DNA from: Polaribacter sp.
GTDB taxonomy: Bacteria; Bacteroidota; Bacteroidia; Flavobacteriales; Flavobacteriaceae
Direction of reading: 5' to 3'
DNA length: 64,000 bases
Assembly: GCA_020740485.1 (NCBI GenBank)
Contig: DYMN01000006.1
Coordinates: 27,840-91,839 of the forward strand
The position numbers and the translations under genes are program-made. Shown here piece after piece: positions 26,849-34,713 of the stretch. Below the pieces are notes generated by a model. It worked only from the letters and a program-made list of their open reading frames with translations. It was not told where the DNA came from and searched no databases. Each line of letters begins with the position of its first letter. The stretch's first letter is position 1.

Positions 26849-27526
26849 ATGTTAGATTGTTTAAAAGATATTCAACATCAAGAATCTTTTAATTTACTGA
26901 ATAATAGCGAATTAGATGTCTTAAACCAAAATAAGATTACAGTCCATTACAAAAAAAATGATACCATTGTCAAGCAAGGCACCTTTGTAAACAATATCTT
27001 TTTTAGTCAAAGCGGTTTGTTTAAATTGCACGTAGAAGGCAACCAAAAGAATATAATTCTGACTTTTAAAGGAAGTAAGGTGTTTTTGGGAATTTCGAGT
27101 ATTTACCATTCCACGGGGATGCATTTGTACTCCGTAACGGCGCTGGAAGATTGCATTGTGGATATGTATGATATGTCAGCGTTTAAGCAAGTACTTCAAA
27201 CTAATGTGGCATTTGCCAATGAGATTCTAAAGTATGTCAATCACAATTCCGGTAGAATTTTCCGTCGTTTTATTAATATGACTGAAAAAAATGCACGCGG
27301 GAAAGTGGCAAATATGATATTATGTCTTTCCAATAGTGTTTACTTCAGTCCTGAATATACCTTAAATATTACAAGAAAGGAAATGGCAGATTTTTTAGGG
27401 ATTTCTATGGAAAATATTGTGCGTATTCTCAAAGAATTTAAAAATGACGGATTGGTAATAGTGGAAGGGAAGCGAATTCAGATAATTAATGCTGATTCTT
27501 TAATTAAGGTATATGATTTCGGGTGA
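26849..27526 (+). CDS. Crp/Fnr family transcriptional regulator
   Basis: 225 residues: an N-terminal cyclic-nucleotide-type sensor domain (about 25-120, VKQGTFVNNIFFSQSGLFKL) and a C-terminal winged helix (about 150-215, TRKEMADFLGISMENIVRIL). Only one Cys is near the N-terminus, so the Fe-S cluster of classic FNR is absent and the signal must differ. It may sense nitric oxide through haem, redox state or a small molecule, as relatives do. It is divergent from the rhodanese-porin operon, convergent with the cytochrome gene, and has a perfect FNR box in its own promoter. I infer that it controls this block. Confidence 0.9.
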   Translation: MLDCLKDIQHQESFNLLNNSELDVLNQNKITVHYKKNDTIVKQGTFVNNIFFSQSGLFKLHVEGNQKNIILTFKGSKVFLGISSIYHSTGMHLYSVTALEDCIVDMYDMSAFKQVLQTNVAFANEILKYVNHNSGRIFRRFINMTEKNARGKVANMILCLSNSVYFSPEYTLNITRKEMADFLGISMENIVRILKEFKNDGLVIVEGKRIQIINADSLIKVYDFG

Positions 27527-27538
27527 TTCGGACTTAAA

Positions 27539-27569
27539 GTAAGGGTTTGACTAACAGTCAAGCCCTTAC
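27539..27569. terminator. Strong hairpin between regulator and cytochrome genes
   Basis: GTAAGGGTTTGACT / AGTCAAGCCCTTAC, 14 bp with one G-U pair and a 3-nt loop, fills most of the 62-bp gap between two convergent genes. There is no long T-run, but the position suits a bidirectional terminator. Confidence 0.75.
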
Positions 27570-27588
27570 TCTTCCAACCCATACTCTG

Positions 27589-29367
27589 TTAAGGAATGAT
27601 ACATTTTTTGGTTCTGTTTTTCAGCATTTTTTGGTATTCTCCTTCAACCATTCTGTTTAAAAAAGCCTTATCTTTTCCGTGACATTCAATACAAGCCCCT
27701 ACTTGCAGCATCTTTTTTTGGTCTTTTAAATCCAAAGGTTTTAGATAATCGTGTGCAGAATAGGTTTTTTTTGGATTTACATCTTTTAAAAATCCGATCC
27801 AAGCATCTTGTGGCAATCCGTCCTGTGGCGCATCGGCGTAATAGGAATCAAATTTCCATTGAGCTTTGCTGTTTTTAACTTCATAGATTAATTTGCCACG
27901 TCCAAAACCCAGTGCTTGCGGATTATTGTGGCAGGAGGCACAGTCTCGAACTTCTTTTGTAGTAGTATGGGCAGCATTGGGTGCATACCAGCGGATAAAT
28001 TTTTCAACAAACTTTTTGTTTTCATCAGGAAATTTTGAGGCATCCAAGGTCATGATCATACCCGGAATGGTAGGCACGTATTCTTTGGTTTTACCGGCGG
28101 CACTAACTCCTATCGTAGGTGGCAAGTAACCAAATTCGGCGATGTGTTCTACCCAACGTCCTTTAATTTGGTCCTTATTAGTTAAAGTTGGATCAAAATC
28201 GGTATGACAACCTATACAAGTGGGAGACCAAGCTGTGTGACACATACTGCAAGAAAGGCTATTATGCACTTCATCTCGTTTACAAGCTGAGGATATTTTG
28301 AATTCTTTTTTTGATATTTTGGAGGTGAGATATCCGTTTCCTTCTTTATCAACTCTGGTATTAACTAATGGTATATTATTTTTTTCTGTAACAACAAATG
28401 AATAATGAGGATTCTTATAGCCACGCAACGCATAATCTTTTACAGAAATATAATCCATTTTAGCAGTCTTTTTCTGAAATTTTCCTTGGGGATGACAATC
28501 TTTACATTGAATCTTTACGGCTTGCGCTTCGTGTTTATACAAGGTGCCATCACCCATAATTTCTTGTGAGGTATGGCAATCTATACATTGCATTCCTAAG
28601 GTATGGTGTACATCAGGCGTTGTTTTTTCAAAGATACGTCCATCCATCAATTCGCGATACCCTTTTTTACCTTTTACATCTTCCGACGTGTAAAGGGTTT
28701 CGCTCCAACCCTCGTAATTGGTAGATATTCTACCGGAACGGCTGTGGCATCCGAAACACTTGTCATTGCCAACATTGAGATTGATTTGCGGGTGTATGTT
28801 GTCGTGAATATTGGGTTTAGCCCCATTTTCATAGTTTAAATGGCACGCCAAACATCCACCGCCACGTGTAAGCTCTGTAACTTCTGCATACTGTTTTTTT
28901 TCATTGCCCAAATGACAAGTTCCACATTTGTTTTTCAAATGCACGTCTGCTGCCGTATGTTTCAAATGGGCTATATAAAAAAGTGAATCGGTGTGATGCA
29001 CTTCTTCAAAGAGAAACTTATCCACGCTTACAATTCCACTGTTAGTGGTCATCAGCGATTTGCTGATTCTTTCATATTCATTGGCGTGGCACTGTGCTGT
29101 GGCACAAGTTTGTTGGGCATTTTGCAAGTTACCGGGAATGAGAATCATGCCTTTGTGCGCTTCGTCTTTATCGCTAGATTTTGTGTTTCCCAAATGACAA
29201 GCAGCACAACCTATGGTCTTTGGGTCGTGATATTTACTGAAACCACTCATTTCTGCATGACAAGAGGTGCATGACTCACCTTGAGCCATAGCTGTGTAAT
29301 CTCCTTTATTTTTTTTACAACTCGAGAGAATAATTAGTAGCAGTAATATGTAGTAAGTGGATTTCAA
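27589..29367 (-). CDS. Dodecahaem c-type cytochrome lipoprotein
   Basis: A signal with lipobox ILSSC at residue 17 makes it membrane-anchored outside the cytoplasm. Twelve haem motifs are visible: eleven CXXCH (for example CTSCH, CAACH, CGTCH, CLACH, CFGCH, CIDCH) and one CX4CH (CATAQCH). Extra His residues are scattered through the chain. At 592 residues it is larger than typical NrfA or octahaem reductases and lacks the NrfA CXXCK. I cannot tell whether it is a reductase or an electron conduit. The start is TTG 29367, with a tandem repeat directly upstream; an in-frame TAG in the repeat excludes an N-terminal extension into it. Confidence 0.9.
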   Translation of the reverse strand: MKSTYYILLLLIILSSCKKNKGDYTAMAQGESCTSCHAEMSGFSKYHDPKTIGCAACHLGNTKSSDKDEAHKGMILIPGNLQNAQQTCATAQCHANEYERISKSLMTTNSGIVSVDKFLFEEVHHTDSLFYIAHLKHTAADVHLKNKCGTCHLGNEKKQYAEVTELTRGGGCLACHLNYENGAKPNIHDNIHPQINLNVGNDKCFGCHSRSGRISTNYEGWSETLYTSEDVKGKKGYRELMDGRIFEKTTPDVHHTLGMQCIDCHTSQEIMGDGTLYKHEAQAVKIQCKDCHPQGKFQKKTAKMDYISVKDYALRGYKNPHYSFVVTEKNNIPLVNTRVDKEGNGYLTSKISKKEFKISSACKRDEVHNSLSCSMCHTAWSPTCIGCHTDFDPTLTNKDQIKGRWVEHIAEFGYLPPTIGVSAAGKTKEYVPTIPGMIMTLDASKFPDENKKFVEKFIRWYAPNAAHTTTKEVRDCASCHNNPQALGFGRGKLIYEVKNSKAQWKFDSYYADAPQDGLPQDAWIGFLKDVNPKKTYSAHDYLKPLDLKDQKKMLQVGACIECHGKDKAFLNRMVEGEYQKMLKNRTKKCIIP

Positions 29368-29370
29368 ATT

Positions 29371-29505
29371 TTGATGAAGTTGATGCTGTTGATACTATTG
29401 ATGCTGTTGATGCTGTTGATGCTGTTGATGCTGTTGATACTATTGATGCTGTTGATGCTGTTGATGCTATTGATGCTATTGATACTGTTGATACTATTGA
29501 TACTG
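29371..29505 (+). repeat. 9-bp minisatellite, 15 units
   Basis: Fifteen head-to-tail 9-mers of TTGATGCTG with variants TTGATACTA, TTGATGCTA, TTGATACTG and TTGATGAAG, 135 bp in all. It begins 3 bp upstream of the cytochrome start codon. The track ORFs here (29315-29542 minus, 29371-29586 plus) are only this repeat translated. Confidence 0.95.
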
Positions 29506-29509
29506 CTTG

Positions 29510-29582
29510 CACTGAGCGTAGTCGAAGTGTTGATACTTGCACCTAACTTGCATGCCCTTAGCGAAGCCGAAGTGTCGAAGTG
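29510..29582 (+). repeat. Flavobacterial interspersed repeat fragments
   Basis: CACTGAGCGTAGTCGAAGTG at 29510-29529 and a degenerate AGCGAAGCCGAAGTG with a second GTCGAAGTG at 29560-29582 are copies of a short repeat widespread in flavobacterial intergenic regions. They flank the minisatellite on the dgt side. Confidence 0.7.
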
Positions 29583-29608
29583 TTGATAAAACTAAAAACA
29601 GTAATATT

Positions 29609-30934
29609 CTACTTGATTTTTTTATGCAATGCAATAGCATTCCTGTCACTCATTCCGGCAATAAAAGTGCAAATTCCCAGCAGTCTTTCATAAAGATTGT
29701 CTTTTTGATAATGAAATTCTTCCGGCAAAAGGGCTAAAACCAATTTGTCGAAACCGGTGGTTTTGCCTTCGTAATCATTATTTACGGCTGTAGTAAAAAC
29801 ATCTAATAAATCTGTCAATACGTGATAACCGGTTATTTCCTTTTCAATTACTTCTTTTGAACGATACATCTTTTCGATGCTAATATCTAATATATCATCT
29901 AATTGGGCTTCGTATTTGCATTTATCGAGCAATGAATGTTCGAATATACCCTCCAGAATTGCTTCTTCTTGATCAATAAAAACTTTAACGGCTTCATCTA
30001 TCAAAGATTGAATTGCCAAGGCACGCAAGTAGCTCACACGATCTTTTTGAGTTTTCAATCCGTAATATTTTTCTGTAATTAAGTTATTGCGAACCAAGTT
30101 CAGTAAATATTCCAAGGCTTTATCTTCGGGAATCAGCCCCAAATTGATTCCGTCTTCAAAGTCAATGATGCTGTAACAAATATCGTCGGCAGCTTCTACT
30201 AAATAAGCTAAAGGATGTCGATAAAAACCGAGTTCCTCTTCTCGAATGGATTTTAATCCCAATTCTGTTGCTACCTCTTTTAAAAAGGCTTGATCTTTGT
30301 AAAAAACACCAAATTTTTTTTCAGCGATATGTTTGGTTTTCTTAACCGGAACGGACAATTTGGGATATTTCATAAAGGCACCCAAGGTAGCATAGGACAA
30401 ACGCAATCCTCCTATGATTCCCTCTCTGCTTTCCGTGAGAATACGGAATCCGTTAGCATTACCTTCAAAACTGACTAAATCTTGCCATTGGGTTTCATTG
30501 AGATGCAATTTGTATTTCCTACCGTTGCCATTGAGAAAAAAATCGCCCATAGCTCTTTCGCCACTATGCCCAAAAGGTGGATTACCTATATCGTGCGCTA
30601 AGGCGGCAGCGGCTACAACAGCTCCAAAATCATTGGTTTTAAAGCCGTTTTCTAACAAATCGGGATGTTTTTTCAATAATTTTTGCCCTACAATTCTTCC
30701 TAAAGAACGTCCTACAACACTAACTTCCAAACTATGGGTCAAACGTGTATGTACAAAGTCAACATCAGACAAAGGCACTACTTGCGTTTTGTTCTGCAAG
30801 CTGCGAAAATGGTCGGAAAATACGATACGATCATAATCCACTTCAAAACCCAAACGGGTTTCATCTTGCATCAATCGTGGACGTGATTCTTTGTCACCAA
30901 AACGTTTTAAAGATAGAAGTTGTTGCCAATCCAT
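29609..30934 (-). CDS. dgt: Deoxyguanosinetriphosphate triphosphohydrolase
   Basis: It hydrolyses dGTP (or other dNTPs) to the nucleoside and triphosphate. An HD-domain enzyme of 441 residues with metal ligands in RLTHSLEVSVVGRSLG and ALAHDIGNPPFGHSGE, plus VEAADDICYSIIDFEDG. The N-terminal MDWQQLLSLKRFGD and DYDRIVFSDHFRSLQNKTQV are typical of the dNTPase family. It starts at ATG 30934 behind a TACTTTTG promoter box. It seems independent of the cytochrome block downstream. Confidence 0.94.
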   Translation of the reverse strand: MDWQQLLSLKRFGDKESRPRLMQDETRLGFEVDYDRIVFSDHFRSLQNKTQVVPLSDVDFVHTRLTHSLEVSVVGRSLGRIVGQKLLKKHPDLLENGFKTNDFGAVVAAAALAHDIGNPPFGHSGERAMGDFFLNGNGRKYKLHLNETQWQDLVSFEGNANGFRILTESREGIIGGLRLSYATLGAFMKYPKLSVPVKKTKHIAEKKFGVFYKDQAFLKEVATELGLKSIREEELGFYRHPLAYLVEAADDICYSIIDFEDGINLGLIPEDKALEYLLNLVRNNLITEKYYGLKTQKDRVSYLRALAIQSLIDEAVKVFIDQEEAILEGIFEHSLLDKCKYEAQLDDILDISIEKMYRSKEVIEKEITGYHVLTDLLDVFTTAVNNDYEGKTTGFDKLVLALLPEEFHYQKDNLYERLLGICTFIAGMSDRNAIALHKKIK

Positions 30935-30953
30935 GAAATGAGATTTTAAAGTA

Positions 30954-30961
30954 CAAAAGTA
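30954..30961 (-). promoter_or_regulatory. dgt promoter -7 box
   Basis: Minus-strand TACTTTTG (TAnnTTTG) lies 20 nt upstream of the dgt ATG. Confidence 0.55.
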
Positions 30962-31096
30962 AGTTTTTTGTGGTGTTTATTCGACTTTTATATAAAGTTT
31001 ATCATTACAAATAATGTGAAAATTTGGTATTCAACTCAATCGATTTAGTTGGAAATAAATTAGATTCTTTTTAAGAATTGATCCGCTAATTTAGCC

Positions 31097-31104
31097 TATC
31101 TTTG
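31097..31104 (+). promoter_or_regulatory. -7 box of the threonine dehydrogenase gene
   Basis: TATCTTTG matches TAnnTTTG, with TTG 16 nt upstream at 31078-31080. It overlaps the TTG at 31102 used in the ORF track and so supports the ATG at 31132. Confidence 0.55.
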
Positions 31105-31131
31105 CCTATAATTTTAATAAAATCGGAACAC

Positions 31132-32064
31132 ATGTCTGAAAAAATATTAGTAATAGGAGCTTGCGGACAAATAGGGTCGGAGCTTACTATGAAATTGCGT
31201 GAAAAATATGGGAATCAAAACGTCATTGCCTCTGACATCAGAGAAGGAAATGATGAACTGATGAATTCCGGCCCCTTTGAATTTATTGACGCCACAGACA
31301 AAGCTTCAATTTTGATGGTCATTCACAAGTATGGTATTACTACGATTTATCTGATGGCAGCAATGCTTTCTGCCACCGCAGAAAAACAACCCAAAAAAGC
31401 TTGGGACATCAACATGAACACCTTGTTGTACATATTGGATTTTGCCAAAGAAAAAATAATCAGCAAAATATATTGGCCCAGTTCCATTGCTGTATTTGGT
31501 GAAACCACCCCAAGAATTGACACCCCGCAACAAACCATTTTAGAACCGGCTACCGTTTACGGAATCAGTAAATTAGCAGGAGAAAGATGGTGTGCCTACT
31601 ATCATCAAAAATTTGGAGTAGATGTGCGTACCTTACGTTATCCGGGAATCATTAGTTGGAAAACGCCACCCGGTGGTGGTACTACAGATTATGCGGTAGA
31701 GATATTTCATAAAGCATTATCCGATGGTAAATACGAATGTTTTTTAAGTGCTGAAACTACATTACCTATGATGTATATGGACGATGCACTCAAAGCTACC
31801 TTAGATGTGATGGACGGACCAAAATTTGACACTTATATTGCTTATAATGTAGCTGCCGTTAGTTTTAATCCCAAAGAACTAACATCAGAAATTCAGAAAC
31901 ACTTACCCAATTTTACCATTAGTTACAAACCTGATTTTCGGCAAAAAATTGCCGATACCTGGCCACAAACCATCAACGATTCGTTGGCACGTAAGGAATG
32001 GAGTTGGAAACACGAATACGAAACATCAGATTTGGTAAGTGTAATGTTGGAAAATTTGAAGTAA
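31132..32064 (+). CDS. SDR-type L-threonine 3-dehydrogenase
   Basis: An extended-SDR (epimerase-fold) enzyme with VIGACGQIGSELTMKLREKYG at the N-terminus, the YGISK catalytic pair, and RYPGIISWKTPPGGGTTDYAV. This pattern is characteristic of the short-chain type of L-threonine dehydrogenase, which oxidises threonine to 2-amino-3-ketobutyrate with NAD+. I chose ATG 31132 (MSEKILVIG). It is followed by an alpha-oxoamine synthase, but that enzyme looks more like serine palmitoyltransferase than the usual KBL partner. Confidence 0.85.
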   Translation: MSEKILVIGACGQIGSELTMKLREKYGNQNVIASDIREGNDELMNSGPFEFIDATDKASILMVIHKYGITTIYLMAAMLSATAEKQPKKAWDINMNTLLYILDFAKEKIISKIYWPSSIAVFGETTPRIDTPQQTILEPATVYGISKLAGERWCAYYHQKFGVDVRTLRYPGIISWKTPPGGGTTDYAVEIFHKALSDGKYECFLSAETTLPMMYMDDALKATLDVMDGPKFDTYIAYNVAAVSFNPKELTSEIQKHLPNFTISYKPDFRQKIADTWPQTINDSLARKEWSWKHEYETSDLVSVMLENLK

Positions 32065-32162
32065 ACCGCCTAAAGAGCTTTACAAAAATCGGTAAAAATC
32101 GGTTTGTAAGTGTTTTCAGCGTTATAAGTTACATTTACTACAATTTATTATTAACATTTTTG

Positions 32163-32170
32163 TAATTTTG
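32163..32170 (+). promoter_or_regulatory. -7 box of the alpha-oxoamine synthase gene
   Basis: TAATTTTG (TAnnTTTG), 57 nt before ATG 32228. The leader contains the palindrome at 32187. Confidence 0.55.
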
Positions 32171-32186
32171 CGAACTAATTTTAACC

Positions 32187-32207
32187 GTTAAGTGGTAATT
32201 ACTTAAC
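32187..32207 (+). repeat. Leader palindrome GTTAAGT-N7-ACTTAAC
   Basis: Perfect 7-bp arms sit inside the predicted 5' leader, between promoter and start codon. It could be an operator or a small mRNA hairpin. Confidence 0.4.
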
Positions 32208-32227
32208 CTTTATTTAAATACAATAAA

Positions 32228-33451
32228 ATGGATTTATTTGATAAATTAATTAAAAAATCAGGACCTCTTAAAGATTATGCGCTATCAAGCGAAGGTTATT
32301 ATATGTTTCCTAAGTTAGAAGGGGAAATAGGACCCAGAATGCATTTTCAAGGAAAACCGGTAATCACTTGGAGTTTGAACGATTATTTGGGGTTAGCCAA
32401 CCGACCTGATGTAAGAAAAGTAGATACGGAAGCAACCGCAAAATGGGGTTTAGCCTATCCTATGGGAGCCAGAATGATGAGTGGTCAAACCGATTTACAC
32501 CAACAATTAGAAAGAGAATTAGCTGCATTTGAAGGAAAAGAATCAGCTTTTTTATTGAATTACGGGTATCAAGGTATCATGTCCATTGTACATTCATTAG
32601 TAGACAGACACGATGTGATTGTGTATGACTACGAAGCGCACGCCAGTATTGTTGATGGTGTTTCATTGCACATTGGAAAGCGCTTCGTTTACCAACACAA
32701 TGATATGGAAAGCTTTAAAAAAGCATTGGACAAAGCCACAAGAGTAATTGAAGAAACCGGCGGTGCTATTTTAGTAATCACTGAAGGGGTTTACGGCATG
32801 CGTGGCGATCAAGGTAAAATCAAAGAAATTGTCTCTTTTAAAAAAGATTATAACTTCCGCCTATTAATTGACGACGCTCACGGCTTTGGTACTTTAGGAC
32901 CTAATGGACAAGGAGCCTCGTTTGAACAAGGGGTACAAGACGAAGTGGATATTTATTTTGCAACATTTGCCAAGAGTATGGCAATGATTGGGGCGTTTGT
33001 CGCTTCTAAAAAAGAAATTATATTGCATTTGCAATACACCATGCGCAGTCAAATTTTTGCAAAATCACTTCCCATGCCTTTTGTAGAAAGCGCCTTGTAT
33101 AGATTAAACATTTTTAGAAGTTCAACCGAACAAAAAGACAAACTTTGGAAAGTGGTAAATGCTATGCAATCCGGATTAAAAGCTGTGGGCTATGAAATAG
33201 GCGTAACTAACTCTCCTGTAACGCCGGTATATTTAAAAGGAAGTATAGAAGATGCTCGTAATATTGTTGAAGAAATGAGAGAAAAATACGGTATCTTTAC
33301 TTCAATGGTTGTGTATCCTGTAATTCCGAAAGGAATGATTATTCTCAGAATTATACCGACAGCTGCTCATACCATGCAAGATGTTGAAGAAACTTTAGTT
33401 GCATTTGAAAAAATGAAACCTTTTATCAAAGCATTAGAATCAAATTCATAA
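32228..33451 (+). CDS. Serine palmitoyltransferase-like alpha-oxoamine synthase
   Basis: A PLP enzyme of 407 residues that condenses an amino acid with an acyl-CoA. PLP-lysine is in TFAKSMAMIGAF and the cofactor-binding DDAH in LLIDDAHGFG. The KS-M-A(S)-IG-F form around the lysine is that of serine palmitoyltransferase and the related cysteate acyltransferases, while KBL and BioF usually have GKA or SKA. It probably starts sphingolipid or sulfonolipid synthesis. The threonine dehydrogenase upstream would suggest KBL, so the alternative 2-amino-3-ketobutyrate CoA ligase is kept open. Confidence 0.85.
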   Translation: MDLFDKLIKKSGPLKDYALSSEGYYMFPKLEGEIGPRMHFQGKPVITWSLNDYLGLANRPDVRKVDTEATAKWGLAYPMGARMMSGQTDLHQQLERELAAFEGKESAFLLNYGYQGIMSIVHSLVDRHDVIVYDYEAHASIVDGVSLHIGKRFVYQHNDMESFKKALDKATRVIEETGGAILVITEGVYGMRGDQGKIKEIVSFKKDYNFRLLIDDAHGFGTLGPNGQGASFEQGVQDEVDIYFATFAKSMAMIGAFVASKKEIILHLQYTMRSQIFAKSLPMPFVESALYRLNIFRSSTEQKDKLWKVVNAMQSGLKAVGYEIGVTNSPVTPVYLKGSIEDARNIVEEMREKYGIFTSMVVYPVIPKGMIILRIIPTAAHTMQDVEETLVAFEKMKPFIKALESNS

Positions 33452-33454
33452 AAC

Positions 33455-33487
33455 AAAAAACCTGATGAAATCATCAGGTTTTTTTGT
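33455..33487. terminator. Terminator after the alpha-oxoamine synthase gene
   Basis: AAAAACCTGATGA / TCATCAGGTTTTT with a 2-nt centre and a T-run, between convergent genes. Confidence 0.88.
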
Positions 33488-33508
33488 TAAAATAGCAAAC
33501 TAAATTTT

Positions 33509-34135
33509 TTAAAAATACAATGTCACTCCGATTGGAAACATTAAATGATGTATGTAACTATCTTTATAAACCTCATTAAAACTTAGTACCGCTTTTGTTT
33601 CTAGTGCTATCTTTTCATCGAGTTTTACACCAAGATTAACAAAAGCAACTGTGTTTGTACTTTCCGGCTTTTTATCTCCTGAGTAGGAAGTGAGAAAATC
33701 CAATCCCGCACCCACTCCAAAATACAATTGAGGTTCACGAGCTATAAACAGATTAAACGATGTTGATACGTCGAGATAAGTATATTTTCTATCTAATGTC
33801 TTTAGAGAATAACTACCTAATAACCCACCATCATAGGTAGATTCTTTATAAATTTGGGTTGAAACGTATTCTGTAGATAATGCTATAAATCCGTTTTCCC
33901 CTTTTGCTTCTCCGGTAAAGCCAAATCTATAACCTATCTTTAGATCAGCCAATTGTGGAACTCCTTTTACCACATCGTCTCCGTTTAAAACAGACTCTAA
34001 ACTTCTATTTCTCTCTAAATCAGGTAAAATTGCTGAATTAATTTGAAGGGAAGCTTTGACGCCGGGCTTAAAAACCATTTGCGAAAAACCCACTACAGAA
34101 AGCATAAAAAATAAGCCAAAAATTTTTGTTTTCAT
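33509..34135 (-). CDS. Small outer-membrane beta-barrel protein
   Basis: 208 residues from ATG 34135, with signal peptide MKTKIFGLFFMLSVVGFSQ. Alternating aromatic and polar strands, YFGVGAGLDFLTSY and the C-terminal HHLMFPIGVTLYF fit an eight-stranded barrel of the porin-family/OmpA-like fold. The track start (34171) adds 12 residues that break the signal peptide. No specific function is recognised. Confidence 0.78.
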   Translation of the reverse strand: MKTKIFGLFFMLSVVGFSQMVFKPGVKASLQINSAILPDLERNRSLESVLNGDDVVKGVPQLADLKIGYRFGFTGEAKGENGFIALSTEYVSTQIYKESTYDGGLLGSYSLKTLDRKYTYLDVSTSFNLFIAREPQLYFGVGAGLDFLTSYSGDKKPESTNTVAFVNLGVKLDEKIALETKAVLSFNEVYKDSYIHHLMFPIGVTLYF

Positions 34136-34158
34136 TTTAAATTGAATTAATTTAACTG

Positions 34159-34166
34159 CAAAAGTA
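34159..34166 (-). promoter_or_regulatory. -7 box of the beta-barrel gene
   Basis: Minus-strand TACTTTTG, 24 nt upstream of the chosen ATG 34135. Confidence 0.55.
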
Positions 34167-34198
34167 GACATTAAAACGCTCCGTTTTGTAACAAATCG

Positions 34199-34206
34199 TA
34201 CATTTG
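34199..34206 (+). promoter_or_regulatory. -7 box of the GNAT gene
   Basis: TACATTTG (TAnnTTTG), 24 nt upstream of ATG 34230. It is divergent from the beta-barrel promoter. Confidence 0.5.
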
Positions 34207-34229
34207 CGTTATTTAAATTTACATTTTAC

Positions 34230-34667
34230 ATGAATTGGTTTCATAAAAATTTTGAAGAATTAACCTTAAGAGAATTATACTCCATTTTAAGATTGCGCGC
34301 CGAAGTTTTTGTGGTAGAACAAGCAGCTGCCTATCAAGATGTAGACAATAAAGACCCTTTGGCTGAACATATATTTGCCATAGCGGATGGAGAAGTGGTG
34401 GCTTATACGCGTGTTTTCAAAAAGGGAGATTATTTTGATTTGGCTTGTATAGGAAGGGTTGTGGTAAAACCCAGTCACAGAGGGCTGAATTTGGGTCACG
34501 AATTGATGAAAAGAGCCACTTCCTATATGGACAAACTAAATTATGGTTCTATACACATTAGTGCTCAGGCCTACCTTCAAAAATTTTATGAAGGTTATGG
34601 TTTTAAAATAGTATCAGACCTTTATTTAGAAGATGGTCTACCACATTACGGCATGGAAAGAGATTAA
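34230..34667 (+). CDS. ElaA-like GNAT N-acetyltransferase
   Basis: A 145-residue acetyltransferase with the acetyl-CoA loop VVVKPSHRGLNLGHELM and the N-terminal LYSILRLRAEVFVVEQ, which matches the E. coli ElaA subfamily. The end YLEDGLPHYGM is also typical. Its substrate is unknown. It is transcribed alone, with terminators on both sides. Confidence 0.88.
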   Translation: MNWFHKNFEELTLRELYSILRLRAEVFVVEQAAAYQDVDNKDPLAEHIFAIADGEVVAYTRVFKKGDYFDLACIGRVVVKPSHRGLNLGHELMKRATSYMDKLNYGSIHISAQAYLQKFYEGYGFKIVSDLYLEDGLPHYGMERD

Positions 34668-34670
34668 TAA

Positions 34671-34699
34671 AAAAACCGCCATTTATAAATGGCGGTTTG
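34671..34699. terminator. Terminator between GNAT and TonB genes
   Basis: AAACCGCCATTT / AAATGGCGGTTT with an AT centre, plus an A-run that gives Us for the minus-strand tonB transcript. Confidence 0.85.
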
Positions 34700-34713
34700 A
34701 ATAAATATATTTT

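Noticed and set aside
27589-29367. Nitrite reductase NrfA
   Set aside because: It lacks CXXCK, is longer, and has twelve haem sites instead of five.
29371-29505. CRISPR array
   Set aside because: Units are 9 bp head to tail with no spacers and no cas genes nearby.
29315-29586. Two ORFs rich in TAS and LLM repeats on opposite strands
   Set aside because: They are only translations of the 9-bp minisatellite and lack any start context or family resemblance.
32228-33451. Call as glycine C-acetyltransferase (kbl)
   Set aside because: The residues around the PLP lysine are of the serine palmitoyltransferase type; KBL is kept only as an alternative.
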